This document shows positions 9,302-16,810 of a stretch of 32,545 bases of DNA, in pieces; within the stretch, counting starts at the first letter, position 1; every line of letters begins with the position of its first letter. Under the pieces are notes generated by a model, which ran no database searches, had not been told where the DNA came from, and saw nothing but the letters and a program-made list of their open reading frames with translations. Origin of the DNA: Candidatus Thioglobus pontius (GTDB lineage: Bacteria > Pseudomonadota > Gammaproteobacteria > PS1 > Pseudothioglobaceae); assembly GCA_014384345.1 (NCBI GenBank), contig JACNGB010000018.1, forward strand, positions 1-32,545. The letters are read 5' to 3'. A program made the translations under genes and the position numbers.

Positions 9302-10600
9302 ATGTCTCAACCCTTAGGCCTTTCTGAAGACTTATCGAGGCGCATCCTCTTTTTATTGGGTGCGTTAATCGTTTTTAGATTAGGCACACATATTACCATT
9401 CCATTTATTTCAAGCGCCGCATTGGCGTCTTTGGTGCAAGATCAGCAAGGCACAATCTTGGATATGTTTAATATGTTCTCGGGTGGTGCGTTGGAGCGCT
9501 TGTCAATTTTTACCTTGGGTATCATGCCTTACATCTCTGCATCAATCATTATTACTTTGATGACCTCAGTTGTGCCGAAATTGGAGCAACTGAAAAAAGA
9601 AGGTGAAACAGGAAAGCGTAAAATTACTCAATATACGCGTCTGGGTACGGTTGTTTTGGCAGTATTTCAATCGTACGGTATTTCCATTGCCTTGCAGTCA
9701 CAAAGCGCTGGTGGTGTTGCCTTAGTAACCCAAGGTGGTTTTACTTTTAGTATGGTGACAGTTGTTACCTTAACAACAGGTACGTTATTCTTGATGTGGC
9801 TTGGTGAGCAAATTACTGAAAAAGGTATCGGTAACGGTATTTCAATGATTATTTTTGCCGGTATTGTCTCAGGCTTACCTTCAGCCTTTGGCTCAACGCT
9901 ATCTTTAGTTTCTACTGGTGAACTGACGGTTATCTTAGTTGTGATCTTGTTGGCCATGACTTTATTGGTTACTGCTTTTGTTGTATTCATGGAAAGAGGT
10001 CAACGCCGTATTACCGTGAACTACGCTAAACGCCAACAAGGTCGTAAAATGGTTGGCGGACAAAGCTCATACTTGCCACTAAAAATTAATATGGCCGGTG
10101 TTATTCCACCAATTTTCGCCTCGAGTATCATTTTATTTCCGGCAACCTTGGGTGGCTGGTTCTCACAAAGTGAAGGCCTGGGTTGGTTGGCAGATTTAAC
10201 GGCTAGCATTTCTCCAGGACAGCCACTGTACGTGATGTTTTATGGTTTAGCCATTGTATTCTTTACATTTTTCTATACCGCATTAACGTTCGATTCAAAA
10301 GATACGGCTGATAATTTACGTAAGTCTGGTGGTTTTATTCCGGGTATTCGCCCGGGCAAGCATTCAGCGGACTATATTGATTCAGTTATGTCACGATTAA
10401 CTGCATCGGGTGCAATTTACATTACTGCGGTATGTTTATTGCCAGAATTTCTAATTTTATACTGGAATGTGCCATTTTACTTTGGCGGAACCAGTTTACT
10501 AATCATCGTCGTAGTGGTGATGGATTTTATCGCGCAAGCTCAGTCTCATTTAATGTCTAATCAGTACGAGTCATTAATGAAGAAATCGGGCTTAAAATAA
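9302..10600 (+). CDS. secY: Preprotein translocase subunit SecY
   Basis: SecY, 432 residues, the membrane pore of the SecYEG translocon. Ten hydrophobic transmembrane segments are expected and apparent. Conserved stretches include [20 protein letters not shown] near TM2, the cytosolic loop [16 protein letters not shown] (about residues 234-249) and [18 protein letters not shown] in the C5 region. No strong ribosome-binding site is seen; it starts 3 bp after rplO. Several proteins in this window carry signal peptides that would use this pore. Confidence 0.97.
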   Translation: MSQPLGLSEDLSRRILFLLGALIVFRLGTHITIPFISSAALASLVQDQQGTILDMFNMFSGGALERLSIFTLGIMPYISASIIITLMTSVVPKLEQLKKEGETGKRKITQYTRLGTVVLAVFQSYGISIALQSQSAGGVALVTQGGFTFSMVTVVTLTTGTLFLMWLGEQITEKGIGNGISMIIFAGIVSGLPSAFGSTLSLVSTGELTVILVVILLAMTLLVTAFVVFMERGQRRITVNYAKRQQGRKMVGGQSSYLPLKINMAGVIPPIFASSIILFPATLGGWFSQSEGLGWLADLTASISPGQPLYVMFYGLAIVFFTFFYTALTFDSKDTADNLRKSGGFIPGIRPGKHSADYIDSVMSRLTASGAIYITAVCLLPEFLILYWNVPFYFGGTSLLIIVVVVMDFIAQAQSHLMSNQYESLMKKSGLK

Positions 10601-10615
10601 TAAAAGGTAGCAATC

Positions 10616-10729
10616 ATGAAAGTAAGAGCATCAGTAAAGAAAATTTGTAATAACTGTAAAGTTATTAAGCGCAATGGCGTTGTAAGAGTAATTTGTAAAG
10701 AGCCTCGTCACAAACAAAGACAAGGCTAA
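10616..10729 (+). CDS. rpmJ: 50S ribosomal protein L36
   Basis: L36, 37 residues. The protein begins [20 protein letters not shown] and ends EPRHKQRQG. The zinc ribbon is intact with Cys11, Cys14, Cys27 and His32, so this is the zinc-binding (C-plus) form. SD AAAGG precedes ATG 10616. It closes the spc block, directly before the alpha-block promoter. Confidence 0.96.
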   Translation: MKVRASVKKICNNCKVIKRNGVVRVICKEPRHKQRQG

Positions 10730-10735
10730 TTTCAA

Positions 10736-10764
10736 TTGACATTGTTAAGCGTGCAACGTATAAT
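10736..10764 (+). promoter_or_regulatory. Consensus sigma70 promoter of the alpha block
   Basis: TTGACA at 10736-10741 and TATAAT at 10759-10764 match both consensus hexamers exactly with the optimal 17-bp spacer. Transcription would start near 10771, giving a leader of about 85 nt before rpsM. The base run after the -10 (TGCCCG) is GC-rich, a discriminator type associated with stringent control of ribosomal promoters. Confidence 0.88.
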
Positions 10765-10770
10765 TGCCCG

Positions 10771-10855
10771 TTTTTCAAATTTGAATTTTGCAAGCGAAAA
10801 AATAAATAAAACTTAGCAAAATTAAAACTAATAGAGACAAGGTACAAGGAAAAAT
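10771..10855 (+). promoter_or_regulatory. Alpha-block leader with candidate RNA structure
   Basis: About 85 nt of untranslated leader. It contains a 12-nt perfect palindrome TTCAAATTTGAA (10774-10785) and an 8-bp pairing of AATTTTGC (10784-10791) with GCAAAATT (10816-10823). In E. coli, S4 represses this operon by binding a pseudoknot in the leader. Whether this AT-rich leader does the same cannot be judged from sequence alone. A ribosome-binding site AAGGA lies just before ATG 10856. Confidence 0.4.
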
Positions 10856-11209
10856 ATGGCTAGAATAGCGGGAATTAACATTCCAACACACAAACACATC
10901 GTCATTGGCTTGCAGTCAATATTTGGTATTGGTGAAACAAGATCTAAAGCGATCTGTGACACGTTAAAAATTGACCAATCAACAAAAGTTTCTGAGATTC
11001 CAGAAGATGTTGTTGAGTTAATTCGTGGTGAAGTGGCTAAATTCGAAGTTGAAGGCGATCTTCGTCGTCAAGTGGCTATGGATATTAAACGTCTTAAAGA
11101 CCTAGGTTGTTACCGTGGTGTTCGTCATCGTAAAGGCTTACCTCTACGCGGTCAAAAAACTAAAACTAACGCAAGAACTCGTAAGGGTCCTCGTCGTTTA
11201 ATTAAATAA
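10856..11209 (+). CDS. rpsM: 30S ribosomal protein S13
   Basis: S13, 117 residues, contacts the P-site tRNA and forms intersubunit bridges with L5. N-terminal [20 protein letters not shown] with the helix-two-turn-helix motif [15 protein letters not shown], then [20 protein letters not shown] at the C-terminus. First gene of the alpha block, driven by the promoter at 10736-10764. Confidence 0.97.
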   Translation: MARIAGINIPTHKHIVIGLQSIFGIGETRSKAICDTLKIDQSTKVSEIPEDVVELIRGEVAKFEVEGDLRRQVAMDIKRLKDLGCYRGVRHRKGLPLRGQKTKTNARTRKGPRRLIK

Positions 11210-11224
11210 TCATAGGTAGATATT

Positions 11225-11608
11225 ATGGCTAAAGCACCAGTAAAAAAGAAGTCTAAAAAGGTAATTACAGACGGTATTGCGCATATCCATGCGACATTTA
11301 ACAATACCATCGTTATGATTACAGATCGTCATGGTAATGCTGTTTGTTGGGCAACATCAGGTGGTTCTGGTTTTAGAGGTTCTAGAAAATCTACGCCATT
11401 TGCTGCACAAGTTGCTGCTGGCAACTGTGGTGAAAAAGCATTAGCATTTGGCATGAAGAATCTTGATGTTCGCGTTAAGGGTCCTGGTCCTGGTCGTGAT
11501 TCTGCTATTCGTGGCCTTAATGCACAAGGGTTAAAAATTCAATCAATTACAGATGTTACGCCAATCCCTCATAACGGTTGTCGTCCTTCTAAGAAACGTA
11601 GAGTATAA
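11225..11608 (+). CDS. rpsK: 30S ribosomal protein S11
   Basis: S11, 127 residues, on the 30S platform near the Shine-Dalgarno/E-site region. [30 protein letters not shown] and the C-terminal [18 protein letters not shown] are the family signature. 15 bp after rpsM, 9 bp before rpsD. Confidence 0.97.
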   Translation: MAKAPVKKKSKKVITDGIAHIHATFNNTIVMITDRHGNAVCWATSGGSGFRGSRKSTPFAAQVAAGNCGEKALAFGMKNLDVRVKGPGPGRDSAIRGLNAQGLKIQSITDVTPIPHNGCRPSKKRRV

Positions 11609-11617
11609 GGATAAATT

Positions 11618-12244
11618 ATGGCTAGATATACTGGACCAACTTGTAAATTAGCACGTCGCGAAGGCACGGACTTATTTCTTAAAAGCGGCATTAGATCATT
11701 AGATTCTAAGTGTAAATTAACTCAATTACCTGGTGTACACGGTGCTAATGCCCGTCGTCAAAAGGGTACTGAGTACGGTTTGCAGCTTCGTGAAAAGCAA
11801 AAAGTTAGACGTATTTACGGCATTCTAGAAAAGCAATTCCGCTCTTACTACAAGAGTGCTTCACAAAAGAAAGGTTCTACCGGTGAAAACTTGTTGTCTT
11901 TACTTGAGTGTCGCCTAGATAACGTTGTGTACCGTATGGGCTTTGGCTCTACACGTGCAGAAGCTAGACAATTGGTTTCGCATAAGTCAATTCTAGTTAA
12001 CGGTTCAATTGTTAACATTCCTTCATATCAAGTGAGTGCTAATGATGAAATCTCTATTCGTGAAAAAGCTAAAAAACAAAGTCGTATTCAATTAGCAGTC
12101 GAACTTGCAGAGCAAGGCGACCAAGCAGAATGGATTGATGTTGATTCAAAAGCATTAAAAGGCGTATTTAAGAATGTTCCAGCACGTGATGATCTATCTT
12201 CAGACATCCAAGAACACTTAATCGTTGAATTGTATTCTAAATAA
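11618..12244 (+). CDS. rpsD: 30S ribosomal protein S4
   Basis: S4, 208 residues, nucleates 30S assembly; in E. coli it also represses the alpha operon. The N-terminal domain carries [20 protein letters not shown]. The S4 RNA-binding fold is visible as [20 protein letters not shown] and [15 protein letters not shown]-terminus [10 protein letters not shown] is typical. The stop lies 10 bp before the rpoA start. Confidence 0.97.
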   Translation: MARYTGPTCKLARREGTDLFLKSGIRSLDSKCKLTQLPGVHGANARRQKGTEYGLQLREKQKVRRIYGILEKQFRSYYKSASQKKGSTGENLLSLLECRLDNVVYRMGFGSTRAEARQLVSHKSILVNGSIVNIPSYQVSANDEISIREKAKKQSRIQLAVELAEQGDQAEWIDVDSKALKGVFKNVPARDDLSSDIQEHLIVELYSK

Positions 12245-12254
12245 GGAATTAATC

Positions 12255-13235
12255 ATGCAAGGTAGCGCAAAAGATTTTTTAAAGCCAAAATTAGTTGAGT
12301 CTTCTCAAACTGGCACTAACGAATTCAAGGTAGTTCTTGAGCCGTTAGAGCGTGGTTTTGGTCATACTTTGGGTAACGCCCTTAGAAGAACATTGCTTTC
12401 ATCAATGACTGGTTCTGCAGTGACTGAAGTAGCAATTGATGGAGTAATGCATGAGTTTTCAACCATTGAAAACGTTCAAGAGGATGTTTTAGACATCTTG
12501 CTAAACTTAAAAGAAGTATCTGTCGCATTAAACACATCTGATACTGCTGAAGTCGTGATTGATAAAAAAGGCCCATGTGAAATCACGGTTGCTGATATTG
12601 AAGCAAGTGGAACAGATATCACTGCCCACAATCCTGAGTTTGTTATTGCTACAGTTAATGAGGGTGGTCATGTACGCATGACGCTAAAAATTGGTACAGG
12701 TACTGGCTATGATACGGCGGTATCACGCTCTGAGGAGTCATCAACTATTGGTGGTATTCAACTTGATGCAAGCTTCTCGCCAATTAAGCGTGTTAGTTTC
12801 ACAGTTGATGCTGCGCGTGTTGAGCAAAAGGTTAACCTTGATAAGCTAAACATGGTGATTGAGACTAATGGTTCAGTTGATGCAGAGTCTGCAATTAAGC
12901 GCGCTGCTTCAATTCTTCAAGATCAGCTATCTTCTTTTGTTGAACTAGAGTTAGTTGAAGAAGAAGAAGCATTGCCAACTTCAGATGACTTTGATCCTCA
13001 GTTGCTTGCAGCGGTTGACGAGCTAGAGTTAACAGTTCGTAGTGCTAACTGTCTTAAAGCAGAGCAAATCTACTACATTGGTGATTTAATTCAAAAGTCT
13101 GAGCAAGACTTATTGAGAACGCCTAACCTAGGTCGTAAATCATTAAACGAAATTAAAGAAGTATTGACTGACAAAGGTCTTGATTTAGGAACAGACATTC
13201 CTAACTGGCCACCAGTTGATCTAATGAGTGAATAA
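12255..13235 (+). CDS. rpoA: DNA-directed RNA polymerase subunit alpha
   Basis: RNA polymerase alpha subunit, 326 residues (E. coli 329). The N-terminal dimerisation domain begins [15 protein letters not shown] and contains [20 protein letters not shown]. The C-terminal domain that binds UP elements and activators ends the protein with [19 protein letters not shown]. An acidic linker [14 protein letters not shown] joins the two. ATG 12255 is chosen because AAGGA precedes it and homology begins there; the longer reading from 12225 overlaps rpsD without homology. Confidence 0.97.
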   Translation: MQGSAKDFLKPKLVESSQTGTNEFKVVLEPLERGFGHTLGNALRRTLLSSMTGSAVTEVAIDGVMHEFSTIENVQEDVLDILLNLKEVSVALNTSDTAEVVIDKKGPCEITVADIEASGTDITAHNPEFVIATVNEGGHVRMTLKIGTGTGYDTAVSRSEESSTIGGIQLDASFSPIKRVSFTVDAARVEQKVNLDKLNMVIETNGSVDAESAIKRAASILQDQLSSFVELELVEEEEALPTSDDFDPQLLAAVDELELTVRSANCLKAEQIYYIGDLIQKSEQDLLRTPNLGRKSLNEIKEVLTDKGLDLGTDIPNWPPVDLMSE

Positions 13236-13244
13236 GGAAATAAC

Positions 13245-13634
13245 ATGAGACATAGAAAGTCAGGTAAACAACTAAACCGTAATTCTTCTCACCGTAAGGC
13301 GATGTTTAAGAATATGGCGAACTCTTTGTTCGACCATGAAACAATTAAAACAACTTTGCCCAAGGCAAAAGAGCTTCGTCGTGTTGTTGAGCCATTAATC
13401 ACTAAAGCTAAAGTTGATTCAGTTGCCAATCGTCGTAATGCATTTGCAAAATTACGTGATGATGCAATGGTTGCTAAGTTATTCACGCAACTAGGCCCAT
13501 TCTACAAAGATCGTCCTGGTGGCTATATTCGTATTTTAAAAGCTGGTTTTCGTACTGGTGATAAAGCGCCAATGGCTATTGTTCAATTGGTTGATTTTGA
13601 CAGCTCTGCTGATGCTGCAACTACAGATTCATAA
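13245..13634 (+). CDS. rplQ: 50S ribosomal protein L17
   Basis: L17, 129 residues, at the tunnel-exit side of the 50[21 protein letters not shown] and the central [20 protein letters not shown] are diagnostic; [20 protein letters not shown] near the C-terminus is also conserved. Ends the canonical alpha operon; rpsU follows after 12 bp. Confidence 0.97.
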   Translation: MRHRKSGKQLNRNSSHRKAMFKNMANSLFDHETIKTTLPKAKELRRVVEPLITKAKVDSVANRRNAFAKLRDDAMVAKLFTQLGPFYKDRPGGYIRILKAGFRTGDKAPMAIVQLVDFDSSADAATTDS

Positions 13635-13646
13635 AGGAAAAATAAC

Positions 13647-13862
13647 ATGCCTTCAATTAAAGTAAGAGAGAACGAACCATTTGATATTGCCCTTAGACGT
13701 TTTCGTCGTTCATGCGACGGAGCAGGCGTTATTACTGATGTTCGTAAAAAAGAATTTTACGAGAAACAAACATGGGTTAACAAACGCATGAAAGCAGCGG
13801 CTGTGAAGCGTACTCATAAAGAGATGGCTAAAAACCGAGTGCATCGCAAACGCATGTACTAA
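13647..13862 (+). CDS. rpsU: 30S ribosomal protein S21
   Basis: S21, 71 residues, needed for mRNA engagement by the 30S. Sequence begins [20 protein letters not shown] and ends [10 protein letters not shown], matching the gammaproteobacterial protein. In E. coli rpsU heads the macromolecular synthesis operon with dnaG and rpoD. Here it instead ends the alpha block with a good AAAGGA ribosome-binding site and a terminator right after it, while the yqeY-like gene that often neighbours rpsU follows. Confidence 0.97.
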   Translation: MPSIKVRENEPFDIALRRFRRSCDGAGVITDVRKKEFYEKQTWVNKRMKAAAVKRTHKEMAKNRVHRKRMY

Positions 13863-13872
13863 AGAGTTCTTG

Positions 13873-13901
13873 AAAATGCGGTTTTAAACCGCATTTTTTT
13901 T
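13873..13901 (+). terminator. Rho-independent terminator after rpsU
   Basis: AAAATGCGGTTT (873-884 of this kilobase) pairs with AAACCGCATTTT (13886-13897), and the T run continues to 13901. This is the strongest visible end point for the alpha-block transcript. Confidence 0.9.
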
Positions 13902-13930
13902 CTTTAATATTTTTCAAATTAATAACCACT

Positions 13931-14377
13931 ATGTCTAATCTTAAATCTCAAATAATCACCGATATGAAAACTGCCATGAAAGCCAAGGATAAAGATGGTT
14001 TAAAGGCAGTTCGCATGATACTAGGCGCTATTAAGCAACGTGAAGTTGATGAGCGTATTGAACTTGACGATACCCAGGTGCTTGCAGTTATTCAAAAAAT
14101 GGTTAAACAGCGTAAAGATTCTATCGCTCAATTCAAACAGGCTAGTCGTACAGACTTAGTTGATGTTGAAGAAGCGGAGCTTGGCATTATTTCAAGTTAT
14201 ATGCCAGAACAACTCTCAGAGGCTGAAATTACAACAGCAGTCGACAAAGCTATTACCGATACTGGAGCAACCTCTATGCAAGACATGGGTAAGCTTATGG
14301 GTAAACTTAAAGGTCAATTAGATGGAAAGGCTGATATGGCTGTTGTTTCATCAATCATTCGTAGTAAGCTTTCATAA
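13931..14377 (+). CDS. GatB/YqeY domain protein
   Basis: A 148-residue stand-alone YqeY-type protein. The family shares the C-terminal tRNA-binding helical domain of the amidotransferase subunit GatB, but its own role is not established. Typical features are AMKAKDKDGLKAVRMILGAI near the N-terminus, a YMPEQLSEAEI linker and DMGKLMGKLKGQLDGKAD at the C-terminus (about residues 118-135). It follows rpsU, as in many proteobacteria. The start has no clear ribosome-binding site. Probably co-transcribed with the rhodanese gene 9 bp downstream. Confidence 0.9.
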   Translation: MSNLKSQIITDMKTAMKAKDKDGLKAVRMILGAIKQREVDERIELDDTQVLAVIQKMVKQRKDSIAQFKQASRTDLVDVEEAELGIISSYMPEQLSEAEITTAVDKAITDTGATSMQDMGKLMGKLKGQLDGKADMAVVSSIIRSKLS

Positions 14378-14386
14378 AAACCCTTT

Positions 14387-14998
14387 ATGAAGAAATTATT
14401 ATTGCTTAGCCTGCTATGCATTTCTTTTGCTGGTTTGGCTAAGGAAGTTTTAATTCAAAAAGACTTTAAATCGGTTAACGTTATACATAACGGTGAGCCT
14501 GTTGATTTGCAGCGCAATCAAGATAGATCCAACAATATCATGAAGTTTTATCAGGGCACTTGGCGCGGCAAAATTCAGCCCATGCAGCCATTTAAGCCAC
14601 ACCCTGTTGAGACTATAGCTGAGCTAGAGGTGATTCATTATATTGATCAAATTTCTCACGGCGATGATTCAATTTTAATTGTTGACTCTAGACCTCAATC
14701 AGCTGTGATGATTACTGGCATGATTCCTAGTGCTGTTCGCATTAATTCTAAACAGCTGTTGTCACATGAGGCTCGTCTGAAGGCTTTTAAAACATTTGGG
14801 GTTAAGTGGGTAGACAATCAATGGGATTTTAGCCAAGCCAAGACATTGGTCTTGTATTGCAATGGTTTTTGGTGTGGCAAATCTCCAAGAATGATTCGTA
14901 AGTTGTTGGTGCTGGACTATCCTGCTGATAAGTTGAAATATTATCGTGGTGGCATGCAAGCATGGCGATCAGTTGGCCTTACTACGGTTAAAAAATAA
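14387..14998 (+). CDS. Secreted rhodanese-like sulfurtransferase
   Basis: A 203-residue protein with a signal peptide (KKLLLLSLLCISFAGLA, residues 2-18) and one rhodanese domain at about 80-200. The domain shows IVDSRPQSAV at its start (Asp100, Arg102), IPSAVRI as the substrate-entry strand, and an active-site loop YCNGFWCGKSP with candidate catalytic Cys158. A second cysteine (Cys163) lies in the same loop. YYRGGMQAW near the end is the usual C-terminal signature. Residues 20-80 are not rhodanese and I do not recognise them. Periplasmic sulfane-sulfur or thiol chemistry is inferred; the substrate is unknown. Confidence 0.85.
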   Translation: MKKLLLLSLLCISFAGLAKEVLIQKDFKSVNVIHNGEPVDLQRNQDRSNNIMKFYQGTWRGKIQPMQPFKPHPVETIAELEVIHYIDQISHGDDSILIVDSRPQSAVMITGMIPSAVRINSKQLLSHEARLKAFKTFGVKWVDNQWDFSQAKTLVLYCNGFWCGKSPRMIRKLLVLDYPADKLKYYRGGMQAWRSVGLTTVKK

Positions 14999-15094
14999 AA
15001 TTTAACTCGTTACTTCTGTGCCAAATAAATAAGGAATACCCCCATATCCCTGTGTTTATAACCTAGATATAATTTATTCGTCTAATAGTTGGGC

Positions 15095-15136
15095 TGCTGT
15101 TTTACAGCAATAGATTGGTACTAATCTCCATTTTTT
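15095..15136 (+). terminator. Possible weak terminator after the rhodanese gene
   Basis: Two short hairpins in tandem: TGCTGT/ACAGCA (15095-15109) and AGATT/AATCT (15113-15128), the second followed closely by a run of six T. The stems are short and AT-rich, so this is only a candidate end for the yqeY-rhodanese transcript. Confidence 0.35.
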
Positions 15137-15167
15137 ATCCGATCTGCATTCTTCTCAATGCTGCCTA

Positions 15168-15194
15168 AGTGTTAGACACTAATTAGATTATAAT
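15168..15194 (+). promoter_or_regulatory. Candidate promoter with dyad upstream of the regulator
   Basis: A -10-like TATAAT at 15189-15194 sits 26 bp before the GTG start of the regulator gene. No convincing -35 is spaced at 16-18 bp. A short perfect dyad AGTGT-TAG-ACACT (15168-15180) covers the place where the spacer would be, a plausible operator. Both assignments are by eye. Confidence 0.35.
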
Positions 15195-15207
15195 TTGGTG
15201 AAATTTA

Positions 15208-15215
15208 GGGGGGGG
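15208..15215 (+). repeat. G8 homopolymer at the ribosome-binding site
   Basis: Eight consecutive G in an otherwise AT-rich intergenic region, ending five bases before the GTG start at 15221. It occupies the Shine-Dalgarno position (TTAGGGGGGGG). Length changes would alter SD spacing rather than the reading frame. Confidence 0.8.
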
Positions 15216-15220
15216 CGTGA

Positions 15221-15865
15221 GTGAGGTTATCAAGTTCAATAATAGAAAAAACAATTTTTATTATTGTAAAAGATTTTGAGTATAGGCAGTCATTGATCGG
15301 TATATTCACTGAGCAAAATTTTAAGGTTGTGTGTTTTGATGCTTATTCTGACTACCTTGCCCAAGTGGATGACACTCAAGGCTGCTTAATTGCAGATATA
15401 ACCACAACTGAAGGTAATGGTGCTTCCCTCCTAAATAAACTTAATGTGATTGAACACTTAAGTCCTGTTGTTTTTATTAGTTCGCTAGGCTCTGTGGCCA
15501 CTATGGTTGAGGTGATTAAACTAGGTGCTTTTGATTTTATCGAATATCCTTTTTCATCTGCCAAAGTGCTAGAAAAGGTGTCACATGCCATTGATGATTT
15601 TCAGAAAAATATTGACATAATTGAGCGATATAAACAACTCACTAACAAAGAAAAGAAAGTATTTGCTTGTATTGTTCTAGGTGCTACCAATCAGCAGATG
15701 ACAGAAAGGCTCCATGCTTCCACTTCCACGATTGAAAAGCATCGTGCTTCAGTAATGAAAAAAATGCAAGCAGACACGCTACCAAGCTTAGTCAAGATGC
15801 TGCCAATGCTTAACCCTTTGAGTATTGATCTCGAGCCAGCCTGGTGTGATTTGGCCACTGTCTAG
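15221..15865 (+). CDS. FixJ/LuxR-type response regulator with degenerate receiver
   Basis: A 214-residue regulator with an N-terminal receiver-like domain (about 10-125) and a C-terminal LuxR-type DNA-binding domain (about 138-185: LTNKEKKVFACIVLGATNQQ, then STSTIEKHRASVMKKM). The possible phospho-acceptor is Asp59 (IADI). The usual acidic pair is reduced to Lys17-Asp18. The invariant lysine before Pro-Phe is replaced by Tyr109 (FIEYPF). Phosphorylation-independent action is therefore plausible. GTG 15221 is the first possible start, since TGA lies in frame just upstream at 15218. No histidine kinase is adjacent. Targets unknown. Confidence 0.85.
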   Translation: MRLSSSIIEKTIFIIVKDFEYRQSLIGIFTEQNFKVVCFDAYSDYLAQVDDTQGCLIADITTTEGNGASLLNKLNVIEHLSPVVFISSLGSVATMVEVIKLGAFDFIEYPFSSAKVLEKVSHAIDDFQKNIDIIERYKQLTNKEKKVFACIVLGATNQQMTERLHASTSTIEKHRASVMKKMQADTLPSLVKMLPMLNPLSIDLEPAWCDLATV

Positions 15866-15884
15866 TTAAAAAAATGTGAAATGC

Positions 15885-15908
15885 TGCCATTTATATATTG
15901 GCATTTTT
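15885..15908 (+). terminator. Weak terminator after the regulator gene
   Basis: TGCCA (15885-15889) pairs with TGGCA (15899-15903) over a 9-nt AT loop, followed by five T (15904-15908). A short stem, so a modest candidate. The remaining sequence to 16056 shows no gene. Confidence 0.45.
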
Positions 15909-16056
15909 AAAATATAACGACTTTATTGTATCAATTCACCCTCTTCCCAAGTTGATTTGATTGATGTGGTTTTTCTGCATTTCTTGTATTCTCCTTAGTT
16001 TATTTGAATGCGCCTTGTCAAAACCTATCATTTGCATTATTTCCTAAATTTTAATT

Positions 16057-16062
16057 TATAAT
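16057..16062 (+). promoter_or_regulatory. -10 element upstream of the hydrolase gene
   Basis: TATAAT at 16057-16062, 25 bp before ATG 16088. A weak TTGCAT at 16032-16037 is the nearest -35 resemblance, with a long 19-bp spacer. The hexamer includes the first bases of an in-frame ATG at 16061, an argument against using that ATG as a start. Confidence 0.45.
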
Positions 16063-16087
16063 GAAATTTTTTACGAAGGAGAAAATT

Positions 16088-16810
16088 ATGAAAAAAATAT
16101 TGATGGCATTATGGTTGTTAAATACCGTGGCTTTTGCACAGATTGTGCCAGACTATGCTAAAGAGCTACGTTGGGCTGAGCAGGTTGAAGACGGGATTAT
16201 GGATGGTGACGTGGTTTGGTTGACTGCCAACAACCATGAATTTATGTCTATATACACGCCAAGCGAAACCGATACTAAAAAAACAGCCGTGATTGTGCAT
16301 GGATTAGGCATTCATCCTGATTGGCCACAGGTTATTCAGCCGTTACGTGTCGCATTAACCAACAAAGGGTTTAACACCTTATCTATTCAAATGCCAGTGC
16401 TAGAAAACGGCGTAGAGTCGCCGGCCTATATGTCACTATTGGACAAGGCGGATGACAGAATTCAAGCTGCGCTTAATTATTTTAAAGTTGAAGGTCTAGA
16501 GGCAGATGTGATTATTGCACACAGTCTGGGCAGTGTTATGTCAACGCATTTTTTAGCTAATCATCCAAATTCAGTCAAGCGTTTTGTGGGTGTTGGTATG
16601 CCTGAAGCAACGGTTCAATACTTAAAGAAAATTAGCTTGCCTGTCTTTGATTTGTATGGTGATAAGGATATTCAGAGTGTGATGCATAGTGCGATCAATA
16701 GGGCGAGCACAACTAATAATCACTATACGCAGAAGATGGTTGATGCAGATCATTTTTTTAATGAAAAAGATCAGTTGTTGGTTGATGAGGTCAGTGCTTG
16801 GCTGAAATAG
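16088..16810 (+). CDS. Secreted alpha/beta hydrolase (DUF3530-like)
   Basis: A 240-residue protein with a signal peptide (KKILMALWLLNTVAFA, residues 2-17) and an alpha/beta-hydrolase fold. The oxyanion region is VIVHGLGIHPDWP (68-80). The nucleophile elbow reads AHSLGS with Ser146 (Ala replaces the usual first Gly). Asp192 or Asp194 in LYGDKD and His222 in DADHFF complete a likely triad. I place it in the DUF3530-type group by general resemblance; substrate unknown. ATG 16088 is preferred because GAAGGAG precedes it and the signal peptide starts there. Its 3' end overlaps the permease gene by 13 nt. Confidence 0.8.
   Translation: MKKILMALWLLNTVAFAQIVPDYAKELRWAEQVEDGIMDGDVVWLTANNHEFMSIYTPSETDTKKTAVIVHGLGIHPDWPQVIQPLRVALTNKGFNTLSIQMPVLENGVESPAYMSLLDKADDRIQAALNYFKVEGLEADVIIAHSLGSVMSTHFLANHPNSVKRFVGVGMPEATVQYLKKISLPVFDLYGDKDIQSVMHSAINRASTTNNHYTQKMVDADHFFNEKDQLLVDEVSAWLK

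Noticed and set aside
9667-9990. 107-codon minus-strand open frame inside secY
   Set aside because: Composition is a shadow of the secY coding frame; no ribosome-binding site and no recognisable domain.
12225-12254. Longer RpoA starting inside rpsD
   Set aside because: The extra ten residues have no homology; ATG 12255 has AAGGA upstream and begins with the conserved MQGS.
15068-15073. TATAAT at 15068-15073 as a promoter
   Set aside because: No -35 at usable spacing (TATCCC) and it is followed by hairpins and a T run before any gene; likely chance in AT-rich DNA.
16061-16087. ATG 16061 as the hydrolase start
   Set aside because: It coincides with a TATAAT -10 hexamer, lacks a ribosome-binding site, and adds residues ahead of a complete signal peptide that starts at 16088.
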